From: Nocardia testacea NBRC 100365
GTDB taxonomy: Bacteria > Actinomycetota > Actinomycetes > Mycobacteriales > Mycobacteriaceae
Direction of reading: 5' to 3'
DNA: 64,000 nucleotides
Assembly: GCF_000308775.1 (NCBI RefSeq)
Contig: NZ_BAGJ01000087.1
Location: 27,557-91,556 of the forward strand
Made by a program: the position numbers and the translations under genes. Below, one piece after another: positions 17,710-26,885 of this stretch (position 1 is the stretch's first letter; each line of letters begins with the position of its first letter). Under the pieces are notes generated by a model. It ran no database searches and was not told the DNA's origin. It saw only the letters and a list, made by a program, of their open reading frames with translations.

Positions 17710-18540
17710 CTAGCTCAGCGAATCGAGCCAGCGCACCAGGGTCGCGGTTCCGTCCCGGAATCCGGCGGACCGGGGCCGGTTGAGGAAACCGTGCCGCGTT
17801 CCGGGCACGATCACGTGCTCGGTCTCGATCCCGGCCTCGGTGAGTTCCCCGGCGAAGGTCGTACTGGACGCACTCAACGAGTCGTAGGCGGCGTCCAGCA
17901 GTAGCACCGGCGGCAGTCCGGTCAATTTGGCCCCGCCCGGGAAGACGTCCGGGTCGCGCAGCAGTTCCTCCGAACCCACATAGTTGAGATTCATCCGCCG
18001 GATGACCTGCGGAGTGAAGGTGCCGAGGCGGCGGCGTCCGCGCAACCGGTCGCGCACCGGTTGCGGCAGCCGGGGCAGCTCGGCGTGCAGCGTGGCATAG
18101 GCCAGGACCAGCCCGGCCGGTCCCGGCCCACTCGAGTCGCGCAGTCGCAGCGCGGCGGAGGCAGCGAGGCAGGCGCCCGCGCTGGCGCCGCCGAGTACGG
18201 TCCGCGGTTCTTCGGTCATCAGGTCCGCGACCGCGGTGAGCACATCGTCGAGCGGTGCCGGGTACCGGTTCTCCGACGGCTGGTACTTCGGCGGGCCCCA
18301 TGCCCGGAACCGGGGGACCAGCGCGTAATCGACGGTGCGTACCCGGCGCCCGGCCGCGGCGACCCGCAGCGCGACCGCATGCGATTCCGATTGGTCGAGC
18401 CCGCCCGAGACGAACGCCCCACCGTGGATCCACAGCAGCGGCGGGGCCGCCGGGTTCGGTGTGGCGGGAAGGTATTCGCGGATCGGTACCCGGCCGCGGG
18501 CGCCGGGAAGGTAGGTGTCACGAATCTGCGGGTCGCCCAT
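17710..18540 (-). CDS. Alpha/beta hydrolase, hormone-sensitive-lipase type
   Basis: Esterase/lipase, 276 aa. The oxyanion motif HGGAF (WIHGGAFVSGG) near residue 40, the nucleophile elbow GGASAGA near 115, and the His in PGTRHGF near 250 give the family's catalytic layout. It probably cleaves small acyl esters in the cytoplasm. The open frame continues to 18921, but MGDPQIRDTY at 18540 is the natural start. Convergent with the dioxygenase-like gene. Confidence 0.8.
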   Translation of the reverse strand: MGDPQIRDTYLPGARGRVPIREYLPATPNPAAPPLLWIHGGAFVSGGLDQSESHAVALRVAAAGRRVRTVDYALVPRFRAWGPPKYQPSENRYPAPLDDVLTAVADLMTEEPRTVLGGASAGACLAASAALRLRDSSGPGPAGLVLAYATLHAELPRLPQPVRDRLRGRRRLGTFTPQVIRRMNLNYVGSEELLRDPDVFPGGAKLTGLPPVLLLDAAYDSLSASSTTFAGELTEAGIETEHVIVPGTRHGFLNRPRSAGFRDGTATLVRWLDSLS

Positions 18541-18689
18541 CCACTGTCCTCGTTCCGGGTTCGTGCCCTCGGAGATAGCGCGCGGGGGCCGGAGTGTGTG
18601 CACCGTCGGTCCGCTGTGCGGCGGACGGTCCCGGCGATGGTATCGCCGGGACCCGCCCCGGCGAGCACCCGCCCGCCGGCGCCCGCCGG

Positions 18690-19385
18690 TCAGCTCTTCC
18701 CGAATGCCTCCGCGCGGAGGAGATCGAGCATGCCGGGATTGTCGGTGGTCGTGACCACGCCGACGACGGTACGCACGTGGTGATCGGTTTCGGCGAGCCG
18801 CAGCAGACAGGCCGCGAGATCGCTCCGGGCGGTGAACCGCCCTTCCGCGCGCCCCTCGGCCATCGTGTAGTCGGTCCGGTGCGGTAGATCGAAGAGTCCG
18901 CTCGGCCGGACGATCGTCCACTCCAGGTCGGAAGCCGTGAGCAGGGCTTCCATCGCGCGCATATCGGCGTAGAGGGTTCTGCCCAGGACGCCGGTGATGA
19001 ACGGCTGCAACACCCGGTTGAACAGGAATCCGGCGTCCGCGTACGGGTGGGGATCGACCGCGCTCGACGAGACCACGGCGATCCGGCGGACCCCGTGCCG
19101 GTTCATGGCGGCGACGATATTGGCCACGCCGGCCGAATAGGTGGTGATCGGCTTCCTGGTGAACGGCACTCCGAGCGTCGAGAGAACGGCATCGGCGCCC
19201 GAGACCGCTCGCTCCACGGCGGCCGGGTCGTATACATCGCCGCCCATCGTGGTCAGCCGATCGTGGACAACCGGGAACTCGCCGGGCCGACGGGTGAAGG
19301 CGACGATATCGTGCCCGGATTCGAGCGCCTGATCGGTGAGCAGCCGCCCGGTGGGGCCGTTGGCGCCGAAGATGACGATTCGCAT
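18690..19385 (-). CDS. NAD(P)-binding protein, NmrA/atypical SDR type
   Basis: Rossmann-fold protein, 231 aa, with GANGPTGRLL at residues 7-16 as nucleotide-binding loop and no classical YxxxK pair visible. Such proteins act as NAD(P)H-dependent reductases or redox sensors. It follows the DUF1772 gene by 31 bp and shares its promoter, which faces a MarR regulator. It may therefore answer to the small molecule or oxidative signal sensed by MarR. Confidence 0.75.
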   Translation of the reverse strand: MRIVIFGANGPTGRLLTDQALESGHDIVAFTRRPGEFPVVHDRLTTMGGDVYDPAAVERAVSGADAVLSTLGVPFTRKPITTYSAGVANIVAAMNRHGVRRIAVVSSSAVDPHPYADAGFLFNRVLQPFITGVLGRTLYADMRAMEALLTASDLEWTIVRPSGLFDLPHRTDYTMAEGRAEGRFTARSDLAACLLRLAETDHHVRTVVGVVTTTDNPGMLDLLRAEAFGKS

Positions 19386-19416
19386 GATCTGTTCCTTTGT
19401 TGATTTCCGCGGCGGT

Positions 19417-19938
19417 TCAGCGCGTACGGGGGCGTGGGCTCGGTGGAAGCAGCAGGATGCCGAACGCGATCATCGCCGCCACGGTGCGCACCGCATGGGC
19501 GGTCTGCCAGCGGTCGCGCACGGCGGACCAGTCGGCCGGGATTCCGTGGTCGGCCCAGCCCGTTTGTCGGGCGTTGATGGGCAGATTGAACCCGATACTG
19601 ATCAGCGCGACGACGGCGAGCAGGGCCGCGGCGGCCGCGATCGGGATCCAGGTCCGGCCGGCGCGGTGGGCCGCCACTGCGAGGACGGCGGCGAGACACA
19701 GGGCCGGGATGAGAGTGAGGCTCGCGAGGGTGTCGAGGCGATCCAGCTCTACCCATCTGACCTGGGCGTAGGTCTCGGCGTCGGCTGCCCGCAGCGAGGA
19801 CTCCAGGACCAGCACTCCCAGGAGGAAACCGGCGAACAAGCCGGCGAGAAGACGGGCGGCGAACCGTACGAGGCCGACGGGCCGGGGTTCGTGAAGCGCG
19901 GCGACCGGGCCTGGTGCTGCTTCCGGGTGACTGATCAT
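19417..19938 (-). CDS. DUF1772 membrane protein
   Basis: A 173-residue protein with four hydrophobic helices (LLAGLFAGFLLGVLVLES at the first) and the closing SDWSAVRDRW..H-type segment typical of DUF1772, seen here as DWSAVRDRWQTAHAVRT. Related proteins include anthrone oxygenase-like enzymes, but function is not established here. AGGAGAG precedes the ATG. It is the first gene of a two-gene operon divergent from marR. Confidence 0.72.
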   Translation of the reverse strand: MISHPEAAPGPVAALHEPRPVGLVRFAARLLAGLFAGFLLGVLVLESSLRAADAETYAQVRWVELDRLDTLASLTLIPALCLAAVLAVAAHRAGRTWIPIAAAAALLAVVALISIGFNLPINARQTGWADHGIPADWSAVRDRWQTAHAVRTVAAMIAFGILLLPPSPRPRTR

Positions 19939-19955
19939 GGTTCTCTCCTGAAGCC

Positions 19956-19979
19956 ATATAATATGAGAACAATATAATA
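19956..19979. repeat. AT-rich direct repeat in marR/DUF1772 divergent promoter
   Basis: ATATAATA occurs twice (19956-19963 and 19972-19979) with a 16-bp period. Each copy contains a perfect TATAAT on the plus strand and TATTAT on the minus strand. In a genome near 70% GC this patch marks the promoter core and the probable MarR binding region for both directions. Confidence 0.45.
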
Positions 19980-20064
19980 CGGAGTTCGTAGTAAAGGCAA
20001 GAGGGGCGATCTTGCCGGCGTATCGGCCCCGTATTATCGGAGTTCCAGATCATGTGAGGGGTGT

Positions 20065-20547
20065 ATGACCGAGGCGGATCCGGGAGTGGCCCGGCAGCGC
20101 AGACAATTGACCGCCGCCGTGAAGGGTTCGTTGCGGGAACTGCGGGTGACGCTCGCCCTGCTGAACCACCGGATCGGCACGCGCGTGGAACTCAAAGATG
20201 TCGATCTCGACTGCCTGGACATCCTCGGAAGGCAGGGTCCGCTCAGTCCGAGTGGTCTGGCGCGGCTGGCCGGCCTGCACCCCGCGACCATCACCGGAAT
20301 ACTCGATCGGCTGGAACGCGGCGGCTGGGTCGTGCGGGAACGTGCCCCGGGCGATCGGCGCGCGGTGAACGTACGGATCGTTCCCGCCCGCAACGCGGAA
20401 ATCTTCCGGCAGTACGCCGGTATGAACGCGCTCATGGACGAACTCTGTGACGGCTACACCGATACCGAACTCGAGCTGATTGCCGATTTCCTGCACCGCG
20501 CCGGCGCGGCCGGGCAGCTGGCCACCGACCGCCTCACCTCCGAATAA
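20065..20547 (+). CDS. MarR-family transcriptional regulator
   Basis: Winged-helix regulator of 160 aa. The DNA-binding part is LGRQGPLSPSGLARLAGLHPATITGILDRLERGGWVVRE, written here only to show its position near residues 52-90: recognition helix around HPATITGIL and wing around APGDRRAVNV. It faces the DUF1772 operon and precedes an MFS exporter gene by 103 bp, the common MarR arrangement for small-molecule-induced efflux. Confidence 0.82.
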   Translation: MTEADPGVARQRRQLTAAVKGSLRELRVTLALLNHRIGTRVELKDVDLDCLDILGRQGPLSPSGLARLAGLHPATITGILDRLERGGWVVRERAPGDRRAVNVRIVPARNAEIFRQYAGMNALMDELCDGYTDTELELIADFLHRAGAAGQLATDRLTSE

Positions 20548-20650
20548 GGCTTTCGCACCGGACATATCGGTCGCCACGGTCGCCCCGCGGGTGCCTCAAC
20601 TCACAACTGTGCCCGGAACCCTCCCCGGTCGCCGCCTGTTGCACCAGAGC

Positions 20651-21859
20651 GTGACTTCCACCGCTACCACCACGGCGAGCGCCACTCCCGTCGCGCCCGC
20701 CCGCACCAGCTGGCACATACCGGCGATGCTGGCCCTCGCGCTCGGCGGCTTCGGTATCGGTACCACCGAATTCGTGACCATGGGGCTGCTCCCCGATATC
20801 GCCGGCGCGTTCTCGGTCTCCGAGCCGACCGCCGGGCACGCGGTCTCCGCCTATGCGCTCGGGGTGGTGGTCGGCGCCCCGGTGATCGCGGCCGCCTGTG
20901 CGAAGGTGGCGCGTAAACGGCTGCTGGTGGCCCTCATGGCGGCTTTCGCGATCGGCAATCTCGCCTCCGCGTTCGCGCCGAACTTCGCCACCATGGTCGC
21001 CGCCCGGTTCGTCTCCGGGCTCCCGCACGGCGCCTATTTCGGCGTCGCCTCGCTGGCGGCCGCCACCCTGGCGCCGGCCGGGCAGCGCGCCAAAGCCGTG
21101 GCCGCGGTGATGCTCGGGTTGAGCACCGCGAATGTGGTCGGGGTTCCGGCGGCGACCTGGCTGGGGCAGCATCTCGGGTGGCGCAGCGCCTTCGTGGTGG
21201 TCGCCGTGATCGGGGTGGCCACGGTGGCCGCGCTACTGCGCTTCGTCCCGCCGCTGACGGCGTTCGTGACCACCAATCCGCTCACCGAACTGGGCGCGCT
21301 GCGCCGCCCGCAGGTCTTGCTCACCCTTGCGGTGGGTGCCATCGGCTTCGGTGGCATGTTCGCCGTCTACACCTATGTGAGCACGACACTCACCGATGTC
21401 GCGGGCATGGGAGCGGGCCTGGTACCGCTGGTACTCGCGCTTTTCGGGGTCGGCATGGTGCTGGGCAATATCGGTGGGGGCGTGCTCGCCGATCGCGGGG
21501 TGGACCGGTCGATCTTCGTGGCCATGGGCGCCATGGTGGTCGTACTGCTCGGCTTCGTCGCCGCGGCCCACCACCCGTTCACCGCCGGGATCGGTGCCCT
21601 GCTGGTGGGCGCCACGGGCGCCGCGCTGGCTCCCGGACTGCAGACCCGGCTGATGGATGTGGCCGCCGACGCGCAGACCCTGGCCGCGGCCCTCAACCAC
21701 GCGGCCCTCAATATCGCCAACGCCGCCGGCGCCTGGTTGGGCGGTCTGGTGATCGCCGCCGGTTACGGCTATACGGCCCCGGCGCTGGTCGGCGCGGGTC
21801 TGGCCGCCCTCGGCGTCGCGCTGTTCACCGTGACCGTGTGGGCCGCCCGCCGCTCGTAA
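20651..21859 (+). CDS. MFS exporter, DHA1 (AraJ/YdhP-like) family
   Basis: Twelve-helix efflux protein, 402 aa. The family opening GGFGIGTTEFVTMGLLPDIA is clear near residue 35, followed by HAVSAYALGVVVGAPVIAA, both typical of the arabinose-efflux/chloramphenicol-type branch. The GTG at 20651 is the likely start, with a poor ribosome site; the frame opens earlier but overlaps the MarR gene. Likely controlled by that MarR regulator. Confidence 0.82.
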   Translation: MTSTATTTASATPVAPARTSWHIPAMLALALGGFGIGTTEFVTMGLLPDIAGAFSVSEPTAGHAVSAYALGVVVGAPVIAAACAKVARKRLLVALMAAFAIGNLASAFAPNFATMVAARFVSGLPHGAYFGVASLAAATLAPAGQRAKAVAAVMLGLSTANVVGVPAATWLGQHLGWRSAFVVVAVIGVATVAALLRFVPPLTAFVTTNPLTELGALRRPQVLLTLAVGAIGFGGMFAVYTYVSTTLTDVAGMGAGLVPLVLALFGVGMVLGNIGGGVLADRGVDRSIFVAMGAMVVVLLGFVAAAHHPFTAGIGALLVGATGAALAPGLQTRLMDVAADAQTLAAALNHAALNIANAAGAWLGGLVIAAGYGYTAPALVGAGLAALGVALFTVTVWAARRS

Positions 21860-21955
21860 CTCCTGCTCGGGCACCTCTCGAGTCGCCGGCAGCGCTCACG
21901 CGCCTGCCGTCGGTTCGAGGGCGGTCCACCCCGGCGACCCGTTCGGGGCCGGTAC

Positions 21956-23377
21956 TCAGGGCGCGATCCGCAGCATCCGTCCGACGGTGGCCTGCCAGTA
22001 CGAACGATCGGGGCCGATGGTGCCGGTGAGCTGCAGGGGCTCGTCCAGCGGCGCGATACCCACCGCCCGGTGTGCCCGCAGCTCACCGGTGCCGAAATCC
22101 ACCGCCGTGTAGTACACCGGACCCACCTGCTGGATCCCGCCGCCGGGTGGGAGCGGCCCGTAGGAGAGCCCGTAGATCAGGCCGTCCGCCCGTGACAGGC
22201 GGGGTAGCGAAGCCATCCGATCTCCGGTCTCCCAGATCCGGCGGCATCCGGTCGCCGACACATCGATGCGGGTCAGACCACCGGTGAACACCGCATTGGG
22301 CGGATCACTGGGACCCGATGTCGCGGCCGGGGGATAGCCGAACCCGTAGGTGCTGGGGATCACCAGGGAATCGCCCCAGGCCATCGGCGAGTTCTCGGTG
22401 CCCTGCCCGGAGGTCGCGAAGGCGGGGATCCGGCAGACCGGCGTTCCATCGTCGGCGCGGTAGACGAGCAGGTCCGGGCGCTCGGCATCGTCGACGATCG
22501 CCACCCACTCGTCACCGCCGGGGCCGAAATAGGTCGGCGTGGTCCCGGAACCGGGGCCGAGCTGGCCGGGTTTGCGTACCGTGCCCGCCGTGTAGGACTG
22601 CCGCCAGACCACCTCGGGCATCCCCGAGGCCCCGGCCCTCATCTCGTAGAGCGCGCGCGTGGTGAGCACCGAGGTGCCATCGCGGCGCACGCTCAGCCCG
22701 TTGGTGAGTTTCTCGCCCTCCGGCACCCGGGTGGTCGCCACGTGGCCGGTGGCATCGACGGTGCCGATCACGCCGCCGGTGGTGGCGAACCACACCCGGC
22801 CCCGATGGTCGGGCGCCACACCGGTGATGGCGTCACCGGCCGGAATACTGCCCGCGATATCGACCCGCTCGTCGACGAACAGCTCCCAGCGGTTACCGGC
22901 GTCGCGCCGATGCCCTACCCGGACGATCGCCCCCGACCCGTCGGCGACGACCACTCGGTCGCGGCTGTCGAGGTATCCGTACACCCCGCCCAGCAGACCG
23001 CCTTTGGTCAGCTGCACCGAGGCGACCGGGGCCGCGGAGACCGGATCGAAGAGTTTCACCGTCGGTACGGCCACTCCGGGCGGCGTGAGTCCGAGGTAAC
23101 CGGTGCACAGCGCCACCACCATCCCGTCGGAGGCGACGAACGTGGCGCTGCACGCCCCACCCGGGACCGAGGAAGCGGCGAGCCGGCCGTCCGGTCCGGG
23201 GCCGGGATGCCCGGTGCTGTCGGTGGAGGCGAGATCGCCGTGGATGAGCGAGGTTCCGGCCGGCCCGAGATCGGGTATCGCCGGATCCGCGGCCGCACCG
23301 CCGGCGGCCCCGGCCATCAGCAGCACGGACGCCGCCACCGGAAACACCCGGCGCACGAGTGCGCTGTAGCTCCGCAT
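21956..23377 (-). CDS. Secreted beta-propeller-like hypothetical protein
   Basis: A 473-residue exported protein. Signal peptide MRSYSALVRRVFPVAASVLLMAG is cut near AAADP. The mature chain has repeated strand-turn units (VWFATTGGVIGTVDATGHV, SVLTTRALYEMRAG, DEWVAIVDD) that suggest a propeller of the kind found in PQQ or gluconolactonase-like proteins, but no cofactor motif is visible. GAAGGAAG precedes the ATG. Function unknown. Confidence 0.62.
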   Translation of the reverse strand: MRSYSALVRRVFPVAASVLLMAGAAGGAAADPAIPDLGPAGTSLIHGDLASTDSTGHPGPGPDGRLAASSVPGGACSATFVASDGMVVALCTGYLGLTPPGVAVPTVKLFDPVSAAPVASVQLTKGGLLGGVYGYLDSRDRVVVADGSGAIVRVGHRRDAGNRWELFVDERVDIAGSIPAGDAITGVAPDHRGRVWFATTGGVIGTVDATGHVATTRVPEGEKLTNGLSVRRDGTSVLTTRALYEMRAGASGMPEVVWRQSYTAGTVRKPGQLGPGSGTTPTYFGPGGDEWVAIVDDAERPDLLVYRADDGTPVCRIPAFATSGQGTENSPMAWGDSLVIPSTYGFGYPPAATSGPSDPPNAVFTGGLTRIDVSATGCRRIWETGDRMASLPRLSRADGLIYGLSYGPLPPGGGIQQVGPVYYTAVDFGTGELRAHRAVGIAPLDEPLQLTGTIGPDRSYWQATVGRMLRIAP

Positions 23378-23673
23378 CGATCACTTCCTTCTTCTCGCCG
23401 CGCATATCCGGATCCGCTCCGCCGGAGGGGATCCGAGGTCGTAACGAGGCCGGATTCTCACTGCGGGCAGCATACGGGGGAGTGGGGAAGACCGGGTGTT
23501 TCCCGGGCTTCGCCGAACCGGTAGGAACGGCGCTCGGGCAGGTGGTCACCGGGTGGACGCCCGCACTCGCCGGGGGCCGTATTTTCTTCTCGCCGAGGGC
23601 GAACGACGGGCAACATTCCGGGTATCCGGCCGGGTAGCGGCAGTTTTCGACCGCACCGGTGGAGGAGGAGACA

Positions 23674-24720
23674 GTGGATCCTGCGGTATTGCTGATGGCG
23701 GGGTGGGCGGCCGGGGTGTTCGGCGCCACCCGGCTCGGCCGAGAGCCGCGCCGACTGTCCACGGGGTTCTTCCTGCTGGCGGCGGTCGCGCTGGTCCTCG
23801 CCGGTGCGGGTGCCGCGGTTGCGCGACTGGCGGAACCGACCGGCCCGCAATCGATTTCGGTGCTTCTGGGCGCACTGTTCTCGCTGGCTGTGATCGTCGT
23901 GGGTCTCGGGCTGCTCACGAACGGGGTCACCGTCACCCGGCGCGAAGGGGTGCGACCCACCACGCTCACTCCGGTGGTGGTGGGCCTCGGTCTCCTGCTG
24001 CTACCCGTCGCGGCGGCGCTCGCCCTGCGGCGTGGCCCGGCGGTACCGCACTGGCTGATGCTCATCGCCGCGACGGCCACCCTGGTGGGCATCTATCTGC
24101 TGGCGCATCTGCTCGCATTCGCCGGGCACGCCGTGCTCTACGGCAAACTGCCGGACGAGACGGGCGCGGATGCAGTGGTGGTCCTCGGCTGCGGCCTCAA
24201 CCGGAATCGGGTCACCCCCTTGCTCGCGGCCCGCCTGAACCGCGCGATCCGGGTCTACCGCGCCGAAACAGCGAGCGGGCGGACGCCGATTCTGGTCACC
24301 TCCGGCGGTAAGGGCAGCGACGAGGCCCGCAGTGAGGCCGACGCGATGGCCGCCTACCTCGTCGCGGCCGGCGTCGCCGAGACGGCGATCCTCCGGGAAC
24401 GCCACTCGCGCAACACCGAGGAGAATCTGCGCAACACCCTGGACCTGCTCCAGCGGCACGGGCTCGATACCGCGGAGTCCCGTATCACGGTGGTCACCAG
24501 CAACTTCCATGTGCTGCGCGCGGCGGCGCTGACCCGCCGTCTCGGTCTCCGGGCCCATGTCGTCGGCGCCCGTACCGCGCGCTATTTCCTCCCGGCCGCG
24601 TTCCTGCGCGAGTTCGCGGCCGTCCTCACCACCCACTACCGCCGCACCCACCTGGCAGTGGCCGCCGCCACGGTGGTCGCGCTCGCCGCCGCCGGGATCG
24701 ATGCCTACTCGTCCATATGA
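23674..24720 (+). CDS. YdcF-family (DUF218) membrane protein
   Basis: A 348-residue protein: four or more N-terminal membrane helices, then a DUF218/YdcF domain that begins DAVVVLGCGLNRNRVTPLLAARL, continues with GGKGSDEARSEADAM and ends with TSNFHVLRAAAL, and a last helix at the C-terminus. These three motifs are diagnostic. Family members are linked to cell-envelope functions and bind nucleotide-like ligands in some cases. GTG at 23674 is chosen because GGAGGAGG sits 7 bp before it; an in-frame GTG at 23659 overlaps that ribosome site. Confidence 0.78.
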   Translation: MDPAVLLMAGWAAGVFGATRLGREPRRLSTGFFLLAAVALVLAGAGAAVARLAEPTGPQSISVLLGALFSLAVIVVGLGLLTNGVTVTRREGVRPTTLTPVVVGLGLLLLPVAAALALRRGPAVPHWLMLIAATATLVGIYLLAHLLAFAGHAVLYGKLPDETGADAVVVLGCGLNRNRVTPLLAARLNRAIRVYRAETASGRTPILVTSGGKGSDEARSEADAMAAYLVAAGVAETAILRERHSRNTEENLRNTLDLLQRHGLDTAESRITVVTSNFHVLRAAALTRRLGLRAHVVGARTARYFLPAAFLREFAAVLTTHYRRTHLAVAAATVVALAAAGIDAYSSI

Positions 24721-24787
24721 GGCCTCGACCTTCCGGATACCGCACCCGGGGTTCCGGCGCACCTGGTCGGGCGAGGGAGCGCGCGAG

Positions 24788-25225
24788 TTACTCCGGTGCG
24801 AGTGCCGTTTCGCAGACTGTCAGCCAGCGGTACCGGCCCGGGTCCGGGTCGGCGCGCAGCACCGCGGTGGTCCGCCGGTACTCCCTGCTGTCGCCGTCGT
24901 GGTGCTCTTCCACGAAGCGCACCACGGCGAGATCGTCCGAGGCGTGGACTGTTTCGATATCCGACACCTCGATGACCAAGCCCGGTCGGCTGTTGCGGGC
25001 CCGGTGCAGTCCGGCGAGCAGTTCGGTTCTCCGCACCACCGTTCCTGTGACCGTCACCATCGAGAAATCGTCGTGCTGGGCGTCGGCGAAGGCATCCAGC
25101 ACCTGCGGAGAGGCGGGTGTACCGAGCCAGGCGGCCAGCAGCGAGTGAAGCCGCTCGATCTCGGGCCGCGCATCGAACGGTTCGGCGGTAGGCGACAGTC
25201 CGCTCGTATCGGTCATATCCGGCAC
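24788..25225 (-). CDS. SnoaL/NTF2-like fold protein
   Basis: Small cone-fold protein, 145 aa, of the DUF4440/SnoaL kind (FADAQHDDFSMVTVTGTVVRRTELL at the second helix and strand; VVRFVEEHHDGDSREYRRTTAVL at the sheet). Such proteins act as isomerases, hydrolases or ligand binders; nothing here fixes the activity. It precedes no obvious partner; the SDR gene upstream (25271-26248) has the same direction with a 45-bp gap and may be cotranscribed. Confidence 0.6.
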   Translation of the reverse strand: MPDMTDTSGLSPTAEPFDARPEIERLHSLLAAWLGTPASPQVLDAFADAQHDDFSMVTVTGTVVRRTELLAGLHRARNSRPGLVIEVSDIETVHASDDLAVVRFVEEHHDGDSREYRRTTAVLRADPDPGRYRWLTVCETALAPE

Positions 25226-25270
25226 AGTACCGGCCGTGAGCGGCGCCGACCGGTACCCGTTCCCGGTCTC

Positions 25271-26248
25271 CTACCGATGCCGAGCCGGGGAGTCGGCGAA
25301 CCCGTCGACTCCGGTGAGCTCGGCGGACAGCGCCCACAGCCGGGCCGCGGCGTCCGGGTCGATCGCCCACGGTTTGACGCCGCCGACGAGCATATCGTCC
25401 CCGCCGGCCGCTTCGGCGATATCGCAGTCCTGGCAGTACGCGCCCCCGTAACCGTCCAGCAGTGGCGAGGTGGCGGCCCATACCGCGGTGGCCGCTCCCT
25501 GCGCCGGGGTCTTGAAGCCTTCGGCGATACGGCCGTCGTCGGTGAGCCAGCCCTGGGCGAGCTGTTCGGACCGGGGAATGCGCCGCTGCAGCGGTGTGAG
25601 GATACTGCCCGGATGTACCGCGAACGCGTGCAGTCCGTCGGCTGCGCCGAGTTCGTCGAGGTACACGGCGAACAGAGCGTTGGCGGTCTTGGACTGCCCG
25701 TACGCCGCCCAGTGGTCGTAGTCGTGGTGGAAATGAGGGTCGTCCCAGCGGATGCCGGAAAGGAAATGCCCGGACGACGACACCGAGACCACCCGCGCAC
25801 CGGTCGGGGCGAAAGCGCGCCGCAGTGCGGTGATCAGCGCGAAGTGGCCGAGATGATTGATGGCGAAATGCGCCTCCCAACCGGGCCCGATATGCCGGAC
25901 CGGATAGGCCATCACGCCGGCGTTGCCGATCACGATATCGAGTTCCGGACCCTGCTCCCGGAACCTCTCGGCAAATACGCGAATACTGTCCGGGTCGGCC
26001 AGATCCAGTGGCAGAACCTGTGTGCGCGGGATGTCCCGCAGCGCCGCGGCGGCCACCGCGGGCCGGCGCGCGGGCACGATGACCTGTGCTCCCGCCCGGG
26101 CGAGCGCGGCGGTCGCCGCCAGCCCGAGCCCCGAGTAGCCGCCGGTGATCAAGGCGTGGCGGCCGGTGAGGTCGAGACCTGTCAGGACGTCGTCCGCGGT
26201 GCTGCGGGGACCGAAACCCGAGCCGATCCTGTGCTGTGTCGTGCTCAT
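25271..26248 (-). CDS. Short-chain dehydrogenase/reductase (retinol-dehydrogenase-like)
   Basis: Oxidoreductase of 325 aa. NAD(P) loop GGYSGLGLAA near residue 37, NAG as GNAGVMAYP, catalytic Ser in SVSSSGH and Y-x3-K as YGQSKTAN. The C-terminal extension is that of the WW-oxidoreductase/retinol dehydrogenase-like subgroup. Its ATG lies 8 bp from the -10 hexamer of a MerR-type promoter, so the mRNA is probably leaderless. The divergent MerR gene is the obvious regulator. Confidence 0.82.
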   Translation of the reverse strand: MSTTQHRIGSGFGPRSTADDVLTGLDLTGRHALITGGYSGLGLAATAALARAGAQVIVPARRPAVAAAALRDIPRTQVLPLDLADPDSIRVFAERFREQGPELDIVIGNAGVMAYPVRHIGPGWEAHFAINHLGHFALITALRRAFAPTGARVVSVSSSGHFLSGIRWDDPHFHHDYDHWAAYGQSKTANALFAVYLDELGAADGLHAFAVHPGSILTPLQRRIPRSEQLAQGWLTDDGRIAEGFKTPAQGAATAVWAATSPLLDGYGGAYCQDCDIAEAAGGDDMLVGGVKPWAIDPDAAARLWALSAELTGVDGFADSPARHR

Positions 26249-26255
26249 GAGTCGA

Positions 26256-26286
26256 ACGCTAGGATCTAGAGTGCGGTCTAGGTCAA
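26256..26286 (-). promoter_or_regulatory. MerR-type promoter with palindromic operator
   Basis: Minus-strand -35 TTGACC (26286-26281) and -10 TAGCGT (26261-26256) with a 19-bp spacer. The spacer holds the perfect inverted repeat CTAGA-n6-TCTAG (26266-26281). This is the standard MerR activator layout, with the merR gene starting 17 bp away on the other strand. Confidence 0.7.
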
Positions 26287-26302
26287 GTAACGGGGTCGAG
26301 GT

Positions 26303-26710
26303 ATGAGCGAACTGTCCATCGGGGACGTGGCGAAGGCGACCGGTCTGGGCATCCACGCACTGCGTTTTTTCGAACGGGAGAAACTGTTTCTGCGGCCGAT
26401 CCCGCGGACCGCGGGCGGGCGCCGGGTCTACGACACCGCCGATGTGGAATGGCTGCTGTTGTGCAAACGGTTGCGTGACTCGGATATGCCGATCGCGACC
26501 GTGCAGAGGTTCGCCGAGTTGGTGCGGGCGGGTCCGGGGAACGAGGCGCAGCGTTTGGCGCTGCTGGAGGAACACCAGCAGTCGGTCGAGGCCAGAATGG
26601 CCGAGCTCGCTGCGAGTCTCGAAATCATCCGTGCCAAGGTCGGCACCTATCGCGAGCATATGGCCGAGGGGACCGCGGCGGGCCTCTGGTCTCCCGGAGG
26701 GCAGGGGTAG
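26303..26710 (+). CDS. MerR-family transcriptional regulator
   Basis: Regulator of 135 aa: N-terminal MerR helix-turn-helix (SIGDVAKATGLGIHALRFFERE, of which the core is GDVAKATGLGIHALRFF), wing around GGRRVYDTADVEWL, and a C-terminal dimerisation coiled coil (EEHQQSVEARMAELAASLEII). No metal-binding cysteines are present in the effector end, so the signal is more likely an organic molecule. Divergent from the SDR gene whose promoter it should activate. Confidence 0.82.
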   Translation: MSELSIGDVAKATGLGIHALRFFEREKLFLRPIPRTAGGRRVYDTADVEWLLLCKRLRDSDMPIATVQRFAELVRAGPGNEAQRLALLEEHQQSVEARMAELAASLEIIRAKVGTYREHMAEGTAAGLWSPGGQG

Positions 26711-26885
26711 GACGCCGGTCACGGCAACCTCTGTGTGGTGGCGCGAACCGACCCCATGTCGGGTTCGGCGGTGAGTGCGGATCGGTGTCGCGGGCCCGAA
26801 TCGGGGCACCCGGCAGCGAACCGGGCCCGCGTGGCCGGCGCCCGCCGCCCCGAATTCGGGTGGCGGGCGAGCGCTCGGGCCGCGC

